Part shown: positions 37,501 to 45,264 of the stretch, in pieces
Numbering within the stretch: position 1 is the first letter of the stretch
Layout: each line of letters opens with the position of its first letter
NCBI RefSeq assembly: GCF_002778285.1
Contig: NZ_NESM01000002.1
Span: 186,001 to 250,000, forward strand
DNA length: 64,000 nt
Direction: 5' to 3'
From: Limnohabitans sp. 15K
GTDB lineage: Bacteria; Pseudomonadota; Gammaproteobacteria; Burkholderiales; Burkholderiaceae_C
Notes under the pieces: model-generated
What the model saw: the letters and a program-made list of their open reading frames with translations, nothing else
Told to the model about the DNA's origin: nothing
Database searches by the model: none
Position numbers and translations under genes: made by a program

Positions 37501-40500
37501 GCAAAGTCTCTCCGTTGAACAGGTTACCGAAAGTACCGCTGGTGATGGTCGCCAGCGTCGATCCGTCATACACCTTGTTGGACGCTACCAAAGTGGCCAG
37601 CGTGATGTCACGACGGCCAATCACCAAGTTGGGCTGCGCTGTCAATGTGGTGTTGAAGGTGCCTGTACTCAGACTGTAGGCGTAACTGCCCACGTTTTCA
37701 CCAGCTGCACGGCCACCGGTCAGGCCCGCTAGAACATCTGCCGAGGTCACTGCAAAAGTATTGTTGCCGCCCACACCTGCAACGGCATTGGTCAGTGTTG
37801 CACCACTGGTGGTGGCGTAGCCCACTGGATCCGTCGCGCCATAAGCCTTGTTGTTGTTCGACAGCGTCATGCTGAAACTTGGCTTGGTCGCCGTGCGGAA
37901 AAACACCTGCGTCCCGCTGGCACTTCCGCCGCCGGGCACTAACATGTCGTTGGCATGGTTAGCGTCAAAGCCCTGGCCAAAGCCTGCATTCAAGGCTGCG
38001 CTGGTGCCTTGGTAATAAAGGTTGTTAAAGCCTGTACTCAAGTTACTCAACACACCTGTAGTGCTGGGCGCACCCGAATACACATAGGTTTTGCCAGGCG
38101 TTCCATTGGTTTGCGTCAACGTATTGCCGGCAACCGTCAAGATCTGGCCACCGGTTTCAGTGCCGGCCGCGATGAGGCTGCCTGCGGCAACCACGATGTC
38201 ACCCGTGCCAGCATTGATGATTTTGGGCGAAGTGACATTGCCTGTGCCCGATGTACTGACCAAAACGCCTGCATTGCCATTTTGGGTGATGGTAAAAACA
38301 GATCCGTTGATGGAGCCGCTGTTGGTCGCGCTGCCATTGCCGGCAACCACTTGTACATCACCCGTGCCGTTGTTGACGATGGTGTTGGTTTGTACGCCAC
38401 CCCAAAGAGGGTTTCCGACACCCGAAAAAATATGTCCATTGCTGGCCGTGATGGACACATTGCCACCACCATTGGTCATGGCCAAGCCTTGCATGCCAAT
38501 GGCTTGCTTGGTCGAATCTGTGGCGGTGCCGGTCACGTTGATACCGCCAGAAGTCGTGTTGGTGACAGTCACGCCTGCGTCAAACCCGACTCCCTGACCC
38601 GAACTCGAGGAACCTACCAATGTCATCCCTGTGCCAGAGAGGTAACTACCGGTGTAGGAGTAAAGACCATTCGCGCCCGAGTTGCTTGTGCCGGTCAGAC
38701 TCAATTGTTGCGAAGCATTGAACACACCGCCTGCACCGTAATAGCCCAATACAGCGCCTGTGGTGCTCGTAGCACTGGCCACCATGGTGATGTTCTTGGC
38801 TGCGACTGTGCTTTGAGAATAAACACCTGCATTGGGGTTCGTGGTACTTGCCGTGGTCCCCGTCAAATTCACATCACCATTGGTGGCGGTGATGTTGTTG
38901 GTGATGCTGATGCCATGCCCTGTGGGCGCATTTCCTGTGAGGATGATGTTGCCTGTGCCGTGCGCTGTGATGCCGCCGACGCTGTTCACGGCATTGACCG
39001 TGAGCGTTCCGTTTGTGGTGGTCACATCGATATTGCCATTGCCTGCCGTGGTTCGGCCTGCAAAAGTGACAGAGTTGGCTTCGGTCACAAACACGTTACC
39101 GCCGGCACTGACATACAAGGTGCTGACATCGCTTTGAATACGGTTGCCCACTGCTCCGATACCGCCGTTTGTGGCGGTCAGGTAAAGATTCGTTGCAGCC
39201 AAACTGCCAGCCGTCTCAGTGATGGCGCCAGAAGATGTTAGATTTATGGTATTCGTTCCCGTCAATGCAATGGTGCTTGCCAGTGACAAGTCACCTGTAA
39301 CAGTGGCCGTGACATTCCCATTGCCACTGATTGCTGTGTCTATGCTTGTGTTGACGGTTTTGTTAAACGTCAGGTTGGCATTGTTTGTCAAAGTAACGCC
39401 AGTTGTGCTACCTAAGGTGCCTGTTGCACCTCCATTTCCGACTTGCAAAGTGCCGCCATTTATTGAAGTTGAGCCGCTATAGGTATTGGTTCCACTAATT
39501 GTTTGCTTGCCCGTCTGATGAATCAAACTGCCAGTACCCGAGATCGCACCTGCGTAATCGTCTAACGCCGACATAGCGTTGTTGAGGATGACTGCCGCGC
39601 CATTGGTCACAATGCTGCCAGCACCTGTTAGACCACCTGTTAGGTTGATGGATTTGGTGGAAACACCATTGATGGTTCCAGCTAAGTTGATAGCTGCAGT
39701 AGAAGTGGAAGACGGCTTGCTGGCGGTGATGGACACATCCCCTGTTGACGCTGTGAAGGTAGTGCCAGAGTTCAGGAATGCACCAACTCCGCCTGTTGTG
39801 CCACCGATGCCATTCATCGTCAATGATGTTCCAGAAATACCAATGGTTCCGCTGGTATAGATACCGTTACCTCCACCAGTACCAGCATTGCCAGTCAGGC
39901 TAACCGCACCTGTGGTGGTGATGTTGCCAAGAATATTCAAGGCAGAGTTGGACCCAGAACCCGTCGCGTTGATGGTGACGCCACCCGAACCTGCATTGAT
40001 GTTGACACCAGCGTTTTGGTTGTAAGCCCAGTTGCTACCGCCTGCTGTATCTGTTGATGTGATGTCAACCTTGCCTGTCGATCCAGTTGTGATCGAAGCA
40101 TTAAGAGTTACCCCCCCTTGAGTATTACTCTGTGAAGTTGAAACGCCGGTGATGTTCAAGTCTTTGGAGGTTGTGATGGCCGCTGTGTTGTAGACACCAA
40201 CGCTGGCTGTGCTCGTCCCCAGAAGGTTTGTCGTCGGTGCCACATAGCTTGTAGTGCTGGCAATTCTTACCCCTACTGAGTAGCCCGAGGCACTTCCGGT
40301 GCTCTTACCGCTCAAAACGATCTGGCCGGCGGCGTCACTCGCTGTGATGGTGCGCCTCGTTGCATTACTGGCCAAATAAAGATCATTAGCGGCCAAACTA
40401 TCGCTGATTTGAACACCCGCACGAGTGGTTGATGTAGACGTACCACTGCCTGCAGCAAACACCCCACCTGTGAACGTACCGCCCGTGTTGTCAATGATCA

Positions 40501-43333
40501 CGTTCTTGCCCGTGATGGCAGTCGAGGTCACCGAGTTGGGAACGCCGTCTTGAATGAAGATCGAGCCCTGATTGCTCTTGAGGATGGTGTTGCCGCCTGT
40601 AGAAACAAACGAGGACGCACCGCCTTGGTAGCCAGGGGCAGCGCCACCTGAAAGATAACTGTTTGAGAAAACAGAAATTGCCTCGGTTGCAGCGTTGTTG
40701 GTGGTGGCGCTGATGGTAAGGTCGCCAACTGCTCTGGCCTGCACACCGGCCATGGTGATGGTGGCGCCGGCATTGGAAGCAGATGCGTTGTTGGTGCCCG
40801 TTATGCTCAGGCGGCCCCCTGCGGTGTAGGCATTGACCAGGTTTTGCCAGTTGGTGGAGGTGTGGAAGACGGCCGTTCCACTGCCCGCGCCATTGAGCGC
40901 TCCAGTAATTGACAGATTGCCAGCAGCGGTGATGGTGTTCCCAGAGCCTGGACCAATGGTGCTGTAAAAGCCGTAGCCCGTTTGGCCGCTGGCGGTGTTG
41001 GCTGTGCCATTGATGGTGACGTTGTTGCCGTAAACGCGCACATTGCCGCCGTTGAATTGAACGCCTTGGTTGCCACCTTGTCCAGAGCCAATGATGGTGA
41101 CATCACCGCCGCTGTTCAATGTGCCGACTTGGTTGCTATTGAAGTAAACGCCATGGCCGCTGGTGGTGGCCACGCCGTTTAGAGTAATGGCACCTCCATT
41201 AGATTTGATAGTGCCGTAACCGTCATACAAGTTAATACCTGTACCTGTTGCCTGCCCTTTGATGGTTAGGCTGCCTGTGTCCGCGGTGATCAAACCACCT
41301 CGAAGCATGAAGCCAGCATTCAAACTGGCATTGCTCGAGTCTTGAGTGCCCAAGGTGACGATGCCTTTGGTCGTCAAGCTGGGGTTCGTGGAGCTGCCGC
41401 CATAGGTGCCAAAGCGGATACCGCCATAACCGTTCACGGTGTGTGTGCCTTGCACCGTCAAGCTGCCGGCGCCTGCATCCAATGTGACGTTAGAGCCATC
41501 GTTAAAGACGACTGCGGAATTGATCGCACCGGCCGTGCTGCTGCTGATGCCGCTGATGACGCTACTGCCTGTCGACTTAAAGCTGCTGGTGCCAGCAAAG
41601 AGCACGCCTTGATTCCATTCGGCAGCGCCAGTGGCAGTGCCTGTGACCGTGATGGTGTTAGCGGTAATACCTGATCCATTGTTAAAGTTAACACCACGGC
41701 TGCCGCCGGTGGTGTTGCTGTTGGTGCCCGTGAGGGTCACGTTGCCATCGCCGGCATCGATTACGCTGTTGAGCGTTAGGCCGCTTCGGTTGGTGACCGT
41801 CGCGGCATTGCCAGACGCAGTCATGGTCACGTCAAGCTTGCCCGTGGATGTGTTGTCGCCACTGGCTTTACCGATGCGTTGGTTGATGGTGACGCCGTTG
41901 TCTGCTGTAAGAGTCAAGCTGGCGTTGTTGGCACCCGATTTGACAATGGCGGCATTGACCAAAATGTTGCCGTCGCCAGTAACTGCTGAACCTGGGCCTG
42001 TACCAGCTGTATCTTTGTAGATCGGTTGATTGACTTGATTGGCTGCGGTAGTGGCCACGGTCACGCTAGTGCCGGCATTCAAGGCCGTTCCGATATCAGA
42101 GGCTTTGATCTTGGAATAGCCCGCAGTGGCTGCAACTGCATCGCCGGTGATGTCGATGTTGTCTGGGTCAAGTAGCCAAACCGAAGCCGTTACCATTGCA
42201 GCATCGACCGTCAATTCATGGCCCGATGTTTCTACAAATCCACCTTGGCTCTGAAGCTTGGCACCGCGGACATCGGTGATCCTTGCCAATGCGCCCGTGG
42301 CCTCATCTCGCCCAATAACAATATCACCGCCATTGCGCAACTGGCCTTGGCTGTCATGGCCAGCACTGTTGGCGGTGATGCTGCCATCCACCTTGATCTG
42401 CCCGCCGTCAGCCAGCAAGTGCACCGCCCCGCCCTGCTCGCCCGTGGTGTCGATGCTGCCGCTTTGAATGATGCTGGCCACTGCGCTGTTGAGTACTGCG
42501 GCCTGCATGTAAACCTGACCGCCTTCGGTCACGATGGTGCCGCCTTTGGCATTGGCCACTGCCGCGTTGATGCGGCTGGGGCTCAATTCGAGTTTAATGC
42601 GGCCGCTGCCGCTGATTGGAATCCTCACCGTCTCTGCTGCGGCCAAATAAGCCGCGCCGCCTTGCGTTTGGATGCTGCCTTCATTGCTCACGCTCGCACC
42701 CAGCAGCGCCACATAGCCACCGTTGGTTTTGATGCTGCCCTGGTTTACAACACTCGCTGTACTGCCATTGCGCTCAAACTGGTGGTTGCCCGCCATGAAG
42801 TTGGCGTCGTTGATTCCTAAGGTTGATGCCGTGAAGCTGCTGGCATTCACGCTGCCGTCTTTGCCAAACAAGATGCCGTTGGGGTTGACCAAGACGACCT
42901 GGCCATTGGCATTCAGCTGACCCAAAATTTGGCTGGGGTTGGCGCTGCTCACGCGGTTGAGCATGACGGCGTCTGCGCCGGGCTGCACGATGTTGACTTT
43001 GGCGCCTGTGCCAATGTCAAAGCTGTTCCAGTTCATCACGGCTTTGCTGGTGGACTGGTGGATGTTCATCACCGCACCGGCTTGCTGAACGGTGGCCACA
43101 CCTTGGGCAAGTTGGCCGCCCGAAGGCAATGCGACCGCCGACACGGAACCTGCTGGGCCAGCCCAAGCCATGCTGACCAACACACAAGCCGCAGTCAGTT
43201 GTGCGGCGTAAAGCACAACCGAACGCCCCATCGATGCCCCATTGGCTTTGCCTTGAATGCTGGCGTGTTCACCCACTGCCACGAGGCAGCCCAGGCGTTT
43301 GGAAAACACGTTTTTAAAACATTGGGAATTCAT
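34577..43333 (-). CDS. Giant two-partner-secretion exoprotein (TpsA), 2918 aa
   Basis: A filamentous haemagglutinin-type surface protein exported by a TpsB pore. It starts MNSQCFKNVFSKRLGCLVAV, an extended signal peptide (ESPR), then a signal core ending near AWAGPAG. The TPS secretion domain follows, with the hallmark NPNGI at residues 150-154. The middle is a long beta-helix of short repeats (GxITLNG, GNLSITG types), including an autotransporter-like strand repeat (GTNTYSGSTSINGGTLQVG). The last third carries MBG (YGAxP) and about seven YDG (KVYDGTT) repeats. The tail has C-x7-C-x-C-x10-C. It has no CDI-type toxin end. Its middle is almost identical in places to the second exoprotein. Most likely an adhesin or biofilm matrix protein. 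Confidence 0.93.
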   Translation of the reverse strand: MNSQCFKNVFSKRLGCLVAVGEHASIQGKANGASMGRSVVLYAAQLTAACVLVSMAWAGPAGSVSAVALPSGGQLAQGVATVQQAGAVMNIHQSTSKAVMNWNSFDIGTGAKVNIVQPGADAVMLNRVSSANPSQILGQLNANGQVVLVNPNGILFGKDGSVNASSFTASTLGINDANFMAGNHQFERNGSTASVVNQGSIKTNGGYVALLGASVSNEGSIQTQGGAAYLAAAETVRIPISGSGRIKLELSPSRINAAVANAKGGTIVTEGGQVYMQAAVLNSAVASIIQSGSIDTTGEQGGAVHLLADGGQIKVDGSITANSAGHDSQGQLRNGGDIVIGRDEATGALARITDVRGAKLQSQGGFVETSGHELTVDAAMVTASVWLLDPDNIDITGDAVAATAGYSKIKASDIGTALNAGTSVTVATTAANQVNQPIYKDTAGTGPGSAVTGDGNILVNAAIVKSGANNASLTLTADNGVTINQRIGKASGDNTSTGKLDVTMTASGNAATVTNRSGLTLNSVIDAGDGNVTLTGTNSNTTGGSRGVNFNNGSGITANTITVTGTATGAAEWNQGVLFAGTSSFKSTGSSVISGISSSTAGAINSAVVFNDGSNVTLDAGAGSLTVQGTHTVNGYGGIRFGTYGGSSTNPSLTTKGIVTLGTQDSSNASLNAGFMLRGGLITADTGSLTIKGQATGTGINLYDGYGTIKSNGGAITLNGVATTSGHGVYFNSNQVGTLNSGGDVTIIGSGQGGNQGVQFNGGNVRVYGNNVTINGTANTASGQTGYGFYSTIGPGSGNTITAAGNLSITGALNGAGSGTAVFHTSTNWQNLVNAYTAGGRLSITGTNNASASNAGATITMAGVQARAVGDLTISATTNNAATEAISVFSNSYLSGGAAPGYQGGASSFVSTGGNTILKSNQGSIFIQDGVPNSVTSTAITGKNVIIDNTGGTFTGGVFAAGSGTSTSTTRAGVQISDSLAANDLYLASNATRRTITASDAAGQIVLSGKSTGSASGYSVGVRIASTTSYVAPTTNLLGTSTASVGVYNTAAITTSKDLNITGVSTSQSNTQGGVTLNASITTGSTGKVDITSTDTAGGSNWAYNQNAGVNINAGSGGVTINATGSGSNSALNILGNITTTGAVSLTGNAGTGGGNGIYTSGTIGISGTSLTMNGIGGTTGGVGAFLNSGTTFTASTGDVSITASKPSSTSTAAINLAGTINGVSTKSINLTGGLTGAGSIVTNGAAVILNNAMSALDDYAGAISGTGSLIHQTGKQTISGTNTYSGSTSINGGTLQVGNGGATGTLGSTTGVTLTNNANLTFNKTVNTSIDTAISGNGNVTATVTGDLSLASTIALTGTNTINLTSSGAITETAGSLAATNLYLTATNGGIGAVGNRIQSDVSTLYVSAGGNVFVTEANSVTFAGRTTAGNGNIDVTTTNGTLTVNAVNSVGGITAHGTGNIILTGNAPTGHGISITNNITATNGDVNLTGTTASTTNPNAGVYSQSTVAAKNITMVASATSTTGAVLGYYGAGGVFNASQQLSLTGTSNSGANGLYSYTGSYLSGTGMTLVGSSSSGQGVGFDAGVTVTNTTSGGINVTGTATDSTKQAIGMQGLAMTNGGGNVSITASNGHIFSGVGNPLWGGVQTNTIVNNGTGDVQVVAGNGSATNSGSINGSVFTITQNGNAGVLVSTSGTGNVTSPKIINAGTGDIVVAAGSLIAAGTETGGQILTVAGNTLTQTNGTPGKTYVYSGAPSTTGVLSNLSTGFNNLYYQGTSAALNAGFGQGFDANHANDMLVPGGGSASGTQVFFRTATKPSFSMTLSNNNKAYGATDPVGYATTSGATLTNAVAGVGGNNTFAVTSADVLAGLTGGRAAGENVGSYAYSLSTGTFNTTLTAQPNLVIGRRDITLATLVASNKVYDGSTLATITSGTFGNLFNGETLLISGQGLFGTKDVANGKTVTVADVSTLTKANGTGNWNNYNLTTTSKTTTANITKAMLTATAIDDARFVTQADPANFLGARFSGFKLGDTEAVVDTSGVTVTRTNAVNDIAQGTYSGVLVPIGAAATNYDFTYVNGNYTILPARQLLVRTTSQSVVYGASPTFATTAAYLDGNGVTINNLTRTGTNNNYTFNDGAGTSVTMTLKPYNGSAVATLSTSGNTVVGSYNVKDLAYTQTGTNFLGTPVFVGTLSVTPKEITPNATGVSKVYDATTSIANVVVGMTGKITNDRVTIGGTGAFSQSTVGTNLGYSVTGVSLSSTDAGNYFLANGVNSFSGTDGAITRAALVATANSRTTTFNGAAQSVTGFTVAGLLGSDSEAGLVGISASGATGTNVGTYANTMTVANQTNYTVTGVNGALTIDPAPILATDISAALRGTVSKVYDGTTAATLTSANYLLTGWLGTDGATVSKTSGAYNNANVGVGKTVTVSLSNSDYQATGATNLSNYSLPSSVSGNVGVITKKDVTLTGFTAANKVYDGNTLATITASNILTGVGFETLSVRGTANFSDKNVGVSKLVSISDSSALVKVDGTGQWTNYNLLNSTATTTANITPKFLQASGLVADKVYDGTAQATLAGSAGVGVVTGDTVFLQAGSALFADKQVSRDATGQVVPKTVTVSGLALAGAEAGNYALSADSFQAQAKITPRLLDLQVSVNDKPYDGTTTATARAAASNLIAGDAVQWDLGAGFFASKDVSRNALGQPLAQQVKFDNLQMTGLDSGNYSLPFTSVHTSAFITPKVLTLVGSSVANKNVDGNTDATVTLGAVQGLVGAEQLAVSVSGRFQTATPGGNKPVDVKYSWSDGANGGKASNYALPDGVLLGRILSPQNDAIKPIVPPLKPVSGGGSVTIVAAQPAVASNFPASLPSPQAELVCTVTDLEPCDCEKTVLDGLDICLVPRNTQASRGNAGTSENGFTNRK
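41148..41360 (-). repeat. 213-base block identical to one in the second TpsA gene
   Basis: These 213 bases are identical, with no mismatch, to 50306-50518 at an offset of 9158 bases. Flanking sequence over roughly 1.4 kb (about 40,500-41,980) is also very similar but carries scattered changes. Confidence 0.9.
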
Positions 43334-43352
43334 ACGAGTCTTTGAAGCGCAA

Positions 43353-43377
43353 ACCCACAAGACCTGCCTTTGTGGGT
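43353..43377 (-). promoter_or_regulatory. Hairpin in the leader of the 2918-residue TpsA gene
   Basis: ACCCACAA and TTGTGGGT form a perfect eight-pair stem around AGGCAGGTC, 20 bases upstream of the ATG. It could affect translation or mRNA stability. The 150 bases beyond it, up to the terminator at 43530, are AT-rich and probably hold the promoter, but I could not single out convincing -35 and -10 boxes. Confidence 0.45.
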
Positions 43378-43529
43378 GATAAAAACACTAAATTTCAGAA
43401 ATGAAATATTAGAACCATCTAACTATCAATTTTAGCAGTCAAAAACACGACCGCCGATTAAATAACCGCAACAATGCGTAATTTGTAGGTATTTTTAGAA
43501 ATATTTAATAAAACTGATATTTTCGGACG

Positions 43530-43556
43530 AAAAAAAGCCCGCTCCAGGCGGGCTTT
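43530..43556 (-). terminator. Rho-independent terminator after tpsB
   Basis: On the minus strand AAAGCCCGC and GCGGGCTTT form a nine-pair stem around CTGGA, followed by a run of T residues. It lies about 35 bases past the tpsB stop, so the tpsA-tpsB unit ends here and the downstream TpsA gene needs its own promoter. Confidence 0.88.
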
Positions 43557-43590
43557 AATGAAAAAATTGAATTTATCGAATCAGTATGGC

Positions 43591-45246
43591 TTAGAAGACG
43601 AAAGTCAAAGAGGCATTCAAGCGCCAGTTGTTGGGTTTGGAGTCGATATCACTTGGCAGTGCCCCTTTGTTGCCGCCGAATCCCTTGGCCGCAGCCACGT
43701 TGTAGTACCACTTGTTCACGTTGCCACTGGTCTGCAAGCCCACTGCTTGCAAGGCATAGGTCTCGCTGAAGATGCCTGCCAAAGGCTTTTTGCTGGCCCG
43801 AACCACACCGCCGTCGTAAAACACGCCCCAAGTTTGGTTGGGTTGGTATTTGTAATTGAACTCCAACGTGGTCAGCAACGCGTCGTCACCCAAACCATCG
43901 GCTGTGGAATAAGCGCGTACGCCATTCGCACCACCCAAGCTCATCTGATTAGAGCCTTCCATGTGCTGCGATGTGCGCTGGCCACGCACTTTGGCCAAGC
44001 CGTACCACTTGCCATCCTCGCTCAGGTTGAACTGCTTGCGCGCATTGAACTCGAGCTTGGTGTAGCTGTTTTCAGGCACGTTTTGAAAGTTGACCAAGGT
44101 GGCGTAATGACCAACCACCGCAGTCACTTCAGCACGCATGGGTTCATTAGACAAACGGTCGCTGTCGGCTGACAGGCGCAAACGCAACTGGTGGTCTTGC
44201 ACCCGATTGACCTCGACCCCGGTTGACGACAGTTCGCTGCGAGATTGGCGTGTGGAAAGATCGGCCGCACCTTTGAACACCAACTCGCGGCGATGGCCCA
44301 GAATCTTTTCCAGTCCCATGACCAAGTCGTTCGACTGGCTCTGCGTCACCGACTGCCCGCCCCGAATGCCCTCGCTTCTTGAATGGCCCAAACCCATGCG
44401 AAAGCGGCTGTCCCAACTGGCCACAGGCATGTCGTATTCGCTGCGCACATAGGTGATGCCCTGGGACTTTTGCCCCGTCAAGGTCAAACGCGAGCTGGGT
44501 AAATGCCCGCCAAAACTCACCTGCCCCAACACCTGCGCCTTGCCAAACTGGCGAAGGCCATAGTTGTTGGTCTGCACCAAACCACCCAACATCTCCCAGG
44601 GGCGCGAAGGGGCTTCTGTCACGTTGACCAGCAAATCGAGCAATTCGGGGCCTGCCGAGCGGATGACCACATCCAACTCCAGGGGCAAGGAAAAGCTCAC
44701 CGCATCGAGCTTTTGCTCCAAAGACAAAATATCCACGGGCATACCGGGCTTGAAGTCGGCCTCGAAACGGGCGTTCAAATCTTTGAGGTAAAGGTTGGCC
44801 AGCGCCTCGTCACGGGTGAACACCTTGACACTGTTGATGCGCGGCAGCACCAAACGGATGTGCAACTTGTTGCCCTCGACATCGGTTTGGGCATAGGCCA
44901 TGAAGCCCATGGCCTTGGCCGTGTCGTTGACCCAGCCTTTGAAAGCGATCATCTCTTCTTCGGTCACGGGCTTGCCCATGAAACGCTTGAAGTAAGCCTC
45001 AATCTCGGGGCGAAGTGCGTCGTCTTTGATGTCCAGCACATCCAAACGCGCCATGGGGCTCACGTCTGAAAAGTCTTGCAAATCCGGCGCTATCGGTTTG
45101 GCCGCTGGTTTGGCGGGCAGTTTGCTTTGCGATTCTTGAATGCTGCGCTGCGCGTCTGCGCCCGCATTGCTCTGCGCCCAGACGCCTGAAGTAACGGCCA
45201 TCAAAGCCAAAGTCAATGCGGTTTTTTGAAAAGGATAAAGTTTCAT
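43591..45246 (-). CDS. TpsB outer membrane transporter (ShlB/FhaC/HecB family)
   Basis: A 551-residue Omp85-superfamily pore that exports TpsA proteins. The Sec signal peptide runs to about residue 24 (VTSGVWAQ). A periplasmic POTRA region lies within about residues 60-175, then a 16-strand barrel with the FhaC-type surface segment ending in GGANGVRAY, which contains the conserved VRGY/F-like loop motif in the form VRAY. The C-terminal residue is phenylalanine, as expected for outer membrane proteins. It follows the 2415-residue TpsA gene by 18 bases and is the only TpsB between the two exoproteins, so it probably serves both. Confidence 0.9.
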   Translation of the reverse strand: MKLYPFQKTALTLALMAVTSGVWAQSNAGADAQRSIQESQSKLPAKPAAKPIAPDLQDFSDVSPMARLDVLDIKDDALRPEIEAYFKRFMGKPVTEEEMIAFKGWVNDTAKAMGFMAYAQTDVEGNKLHIRLVLPRINSVKVFTRDEALANLYLKDLNARFEADFKPGMPVDILSLEQKLDAVSFSLPLELDVVIRSAGPELLDLLVNVTEAPSRPWEMLGGLVQTNNYGLRQFGKAQVLGQVSFGGHLPSSRLTLTGQKSQGITYVRSEYDMPVASWDSRFRMGLGHSRSEGIRGGQSVTQSQSNDLVMGLEKILGHRRELVFKGAADLSTRQSRSELSSTGVEVNRVQDHQLRLRLSADSDRLSNEPMRAEVTAVVGHYATLVNFQNVPENSYTKLEFNARKQFNLSEDGKWYGLAKVRGQRTSQHMEGSNQMSLGGANGVRAYSTADGLGDDALLTTLEFNYKYQPNQTWGVFYDGGVVRASKKPLAGIFSETYALQAVGLQTSGNVNKWYYNVAAAKGFGGNKGALPSDIDSKPNNWRLNASLTFVF

Positions 45247-45264
45247 GACTTCACTCGTTTTGTA

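Noticed and set aside
37955..39241. A 428-codon cysteine/arginine-rich frame opposite the 2918-residue TpsA gene
   Set aside because: It is produced by the repeat composition of the TpsA gene on the minus strand and matches no known protein type.
43353..43377. The leader hairpin before the 2918-residue TpsA gene as a riboswitch
   Set aside because: It is a single simple eight-pair stem, without the multi-helix core or conserved bases of any known riboswitch class.
34577..45246. A contact-dependent inhibition (CdiA/CdiB) locus
   Set aside because: TpsA and TpsB are present, but the C-termini carry MBG and YDG repeats and a cysteine tail, with no VENN-type boundary, toxin domain or small immunity gene downstream.
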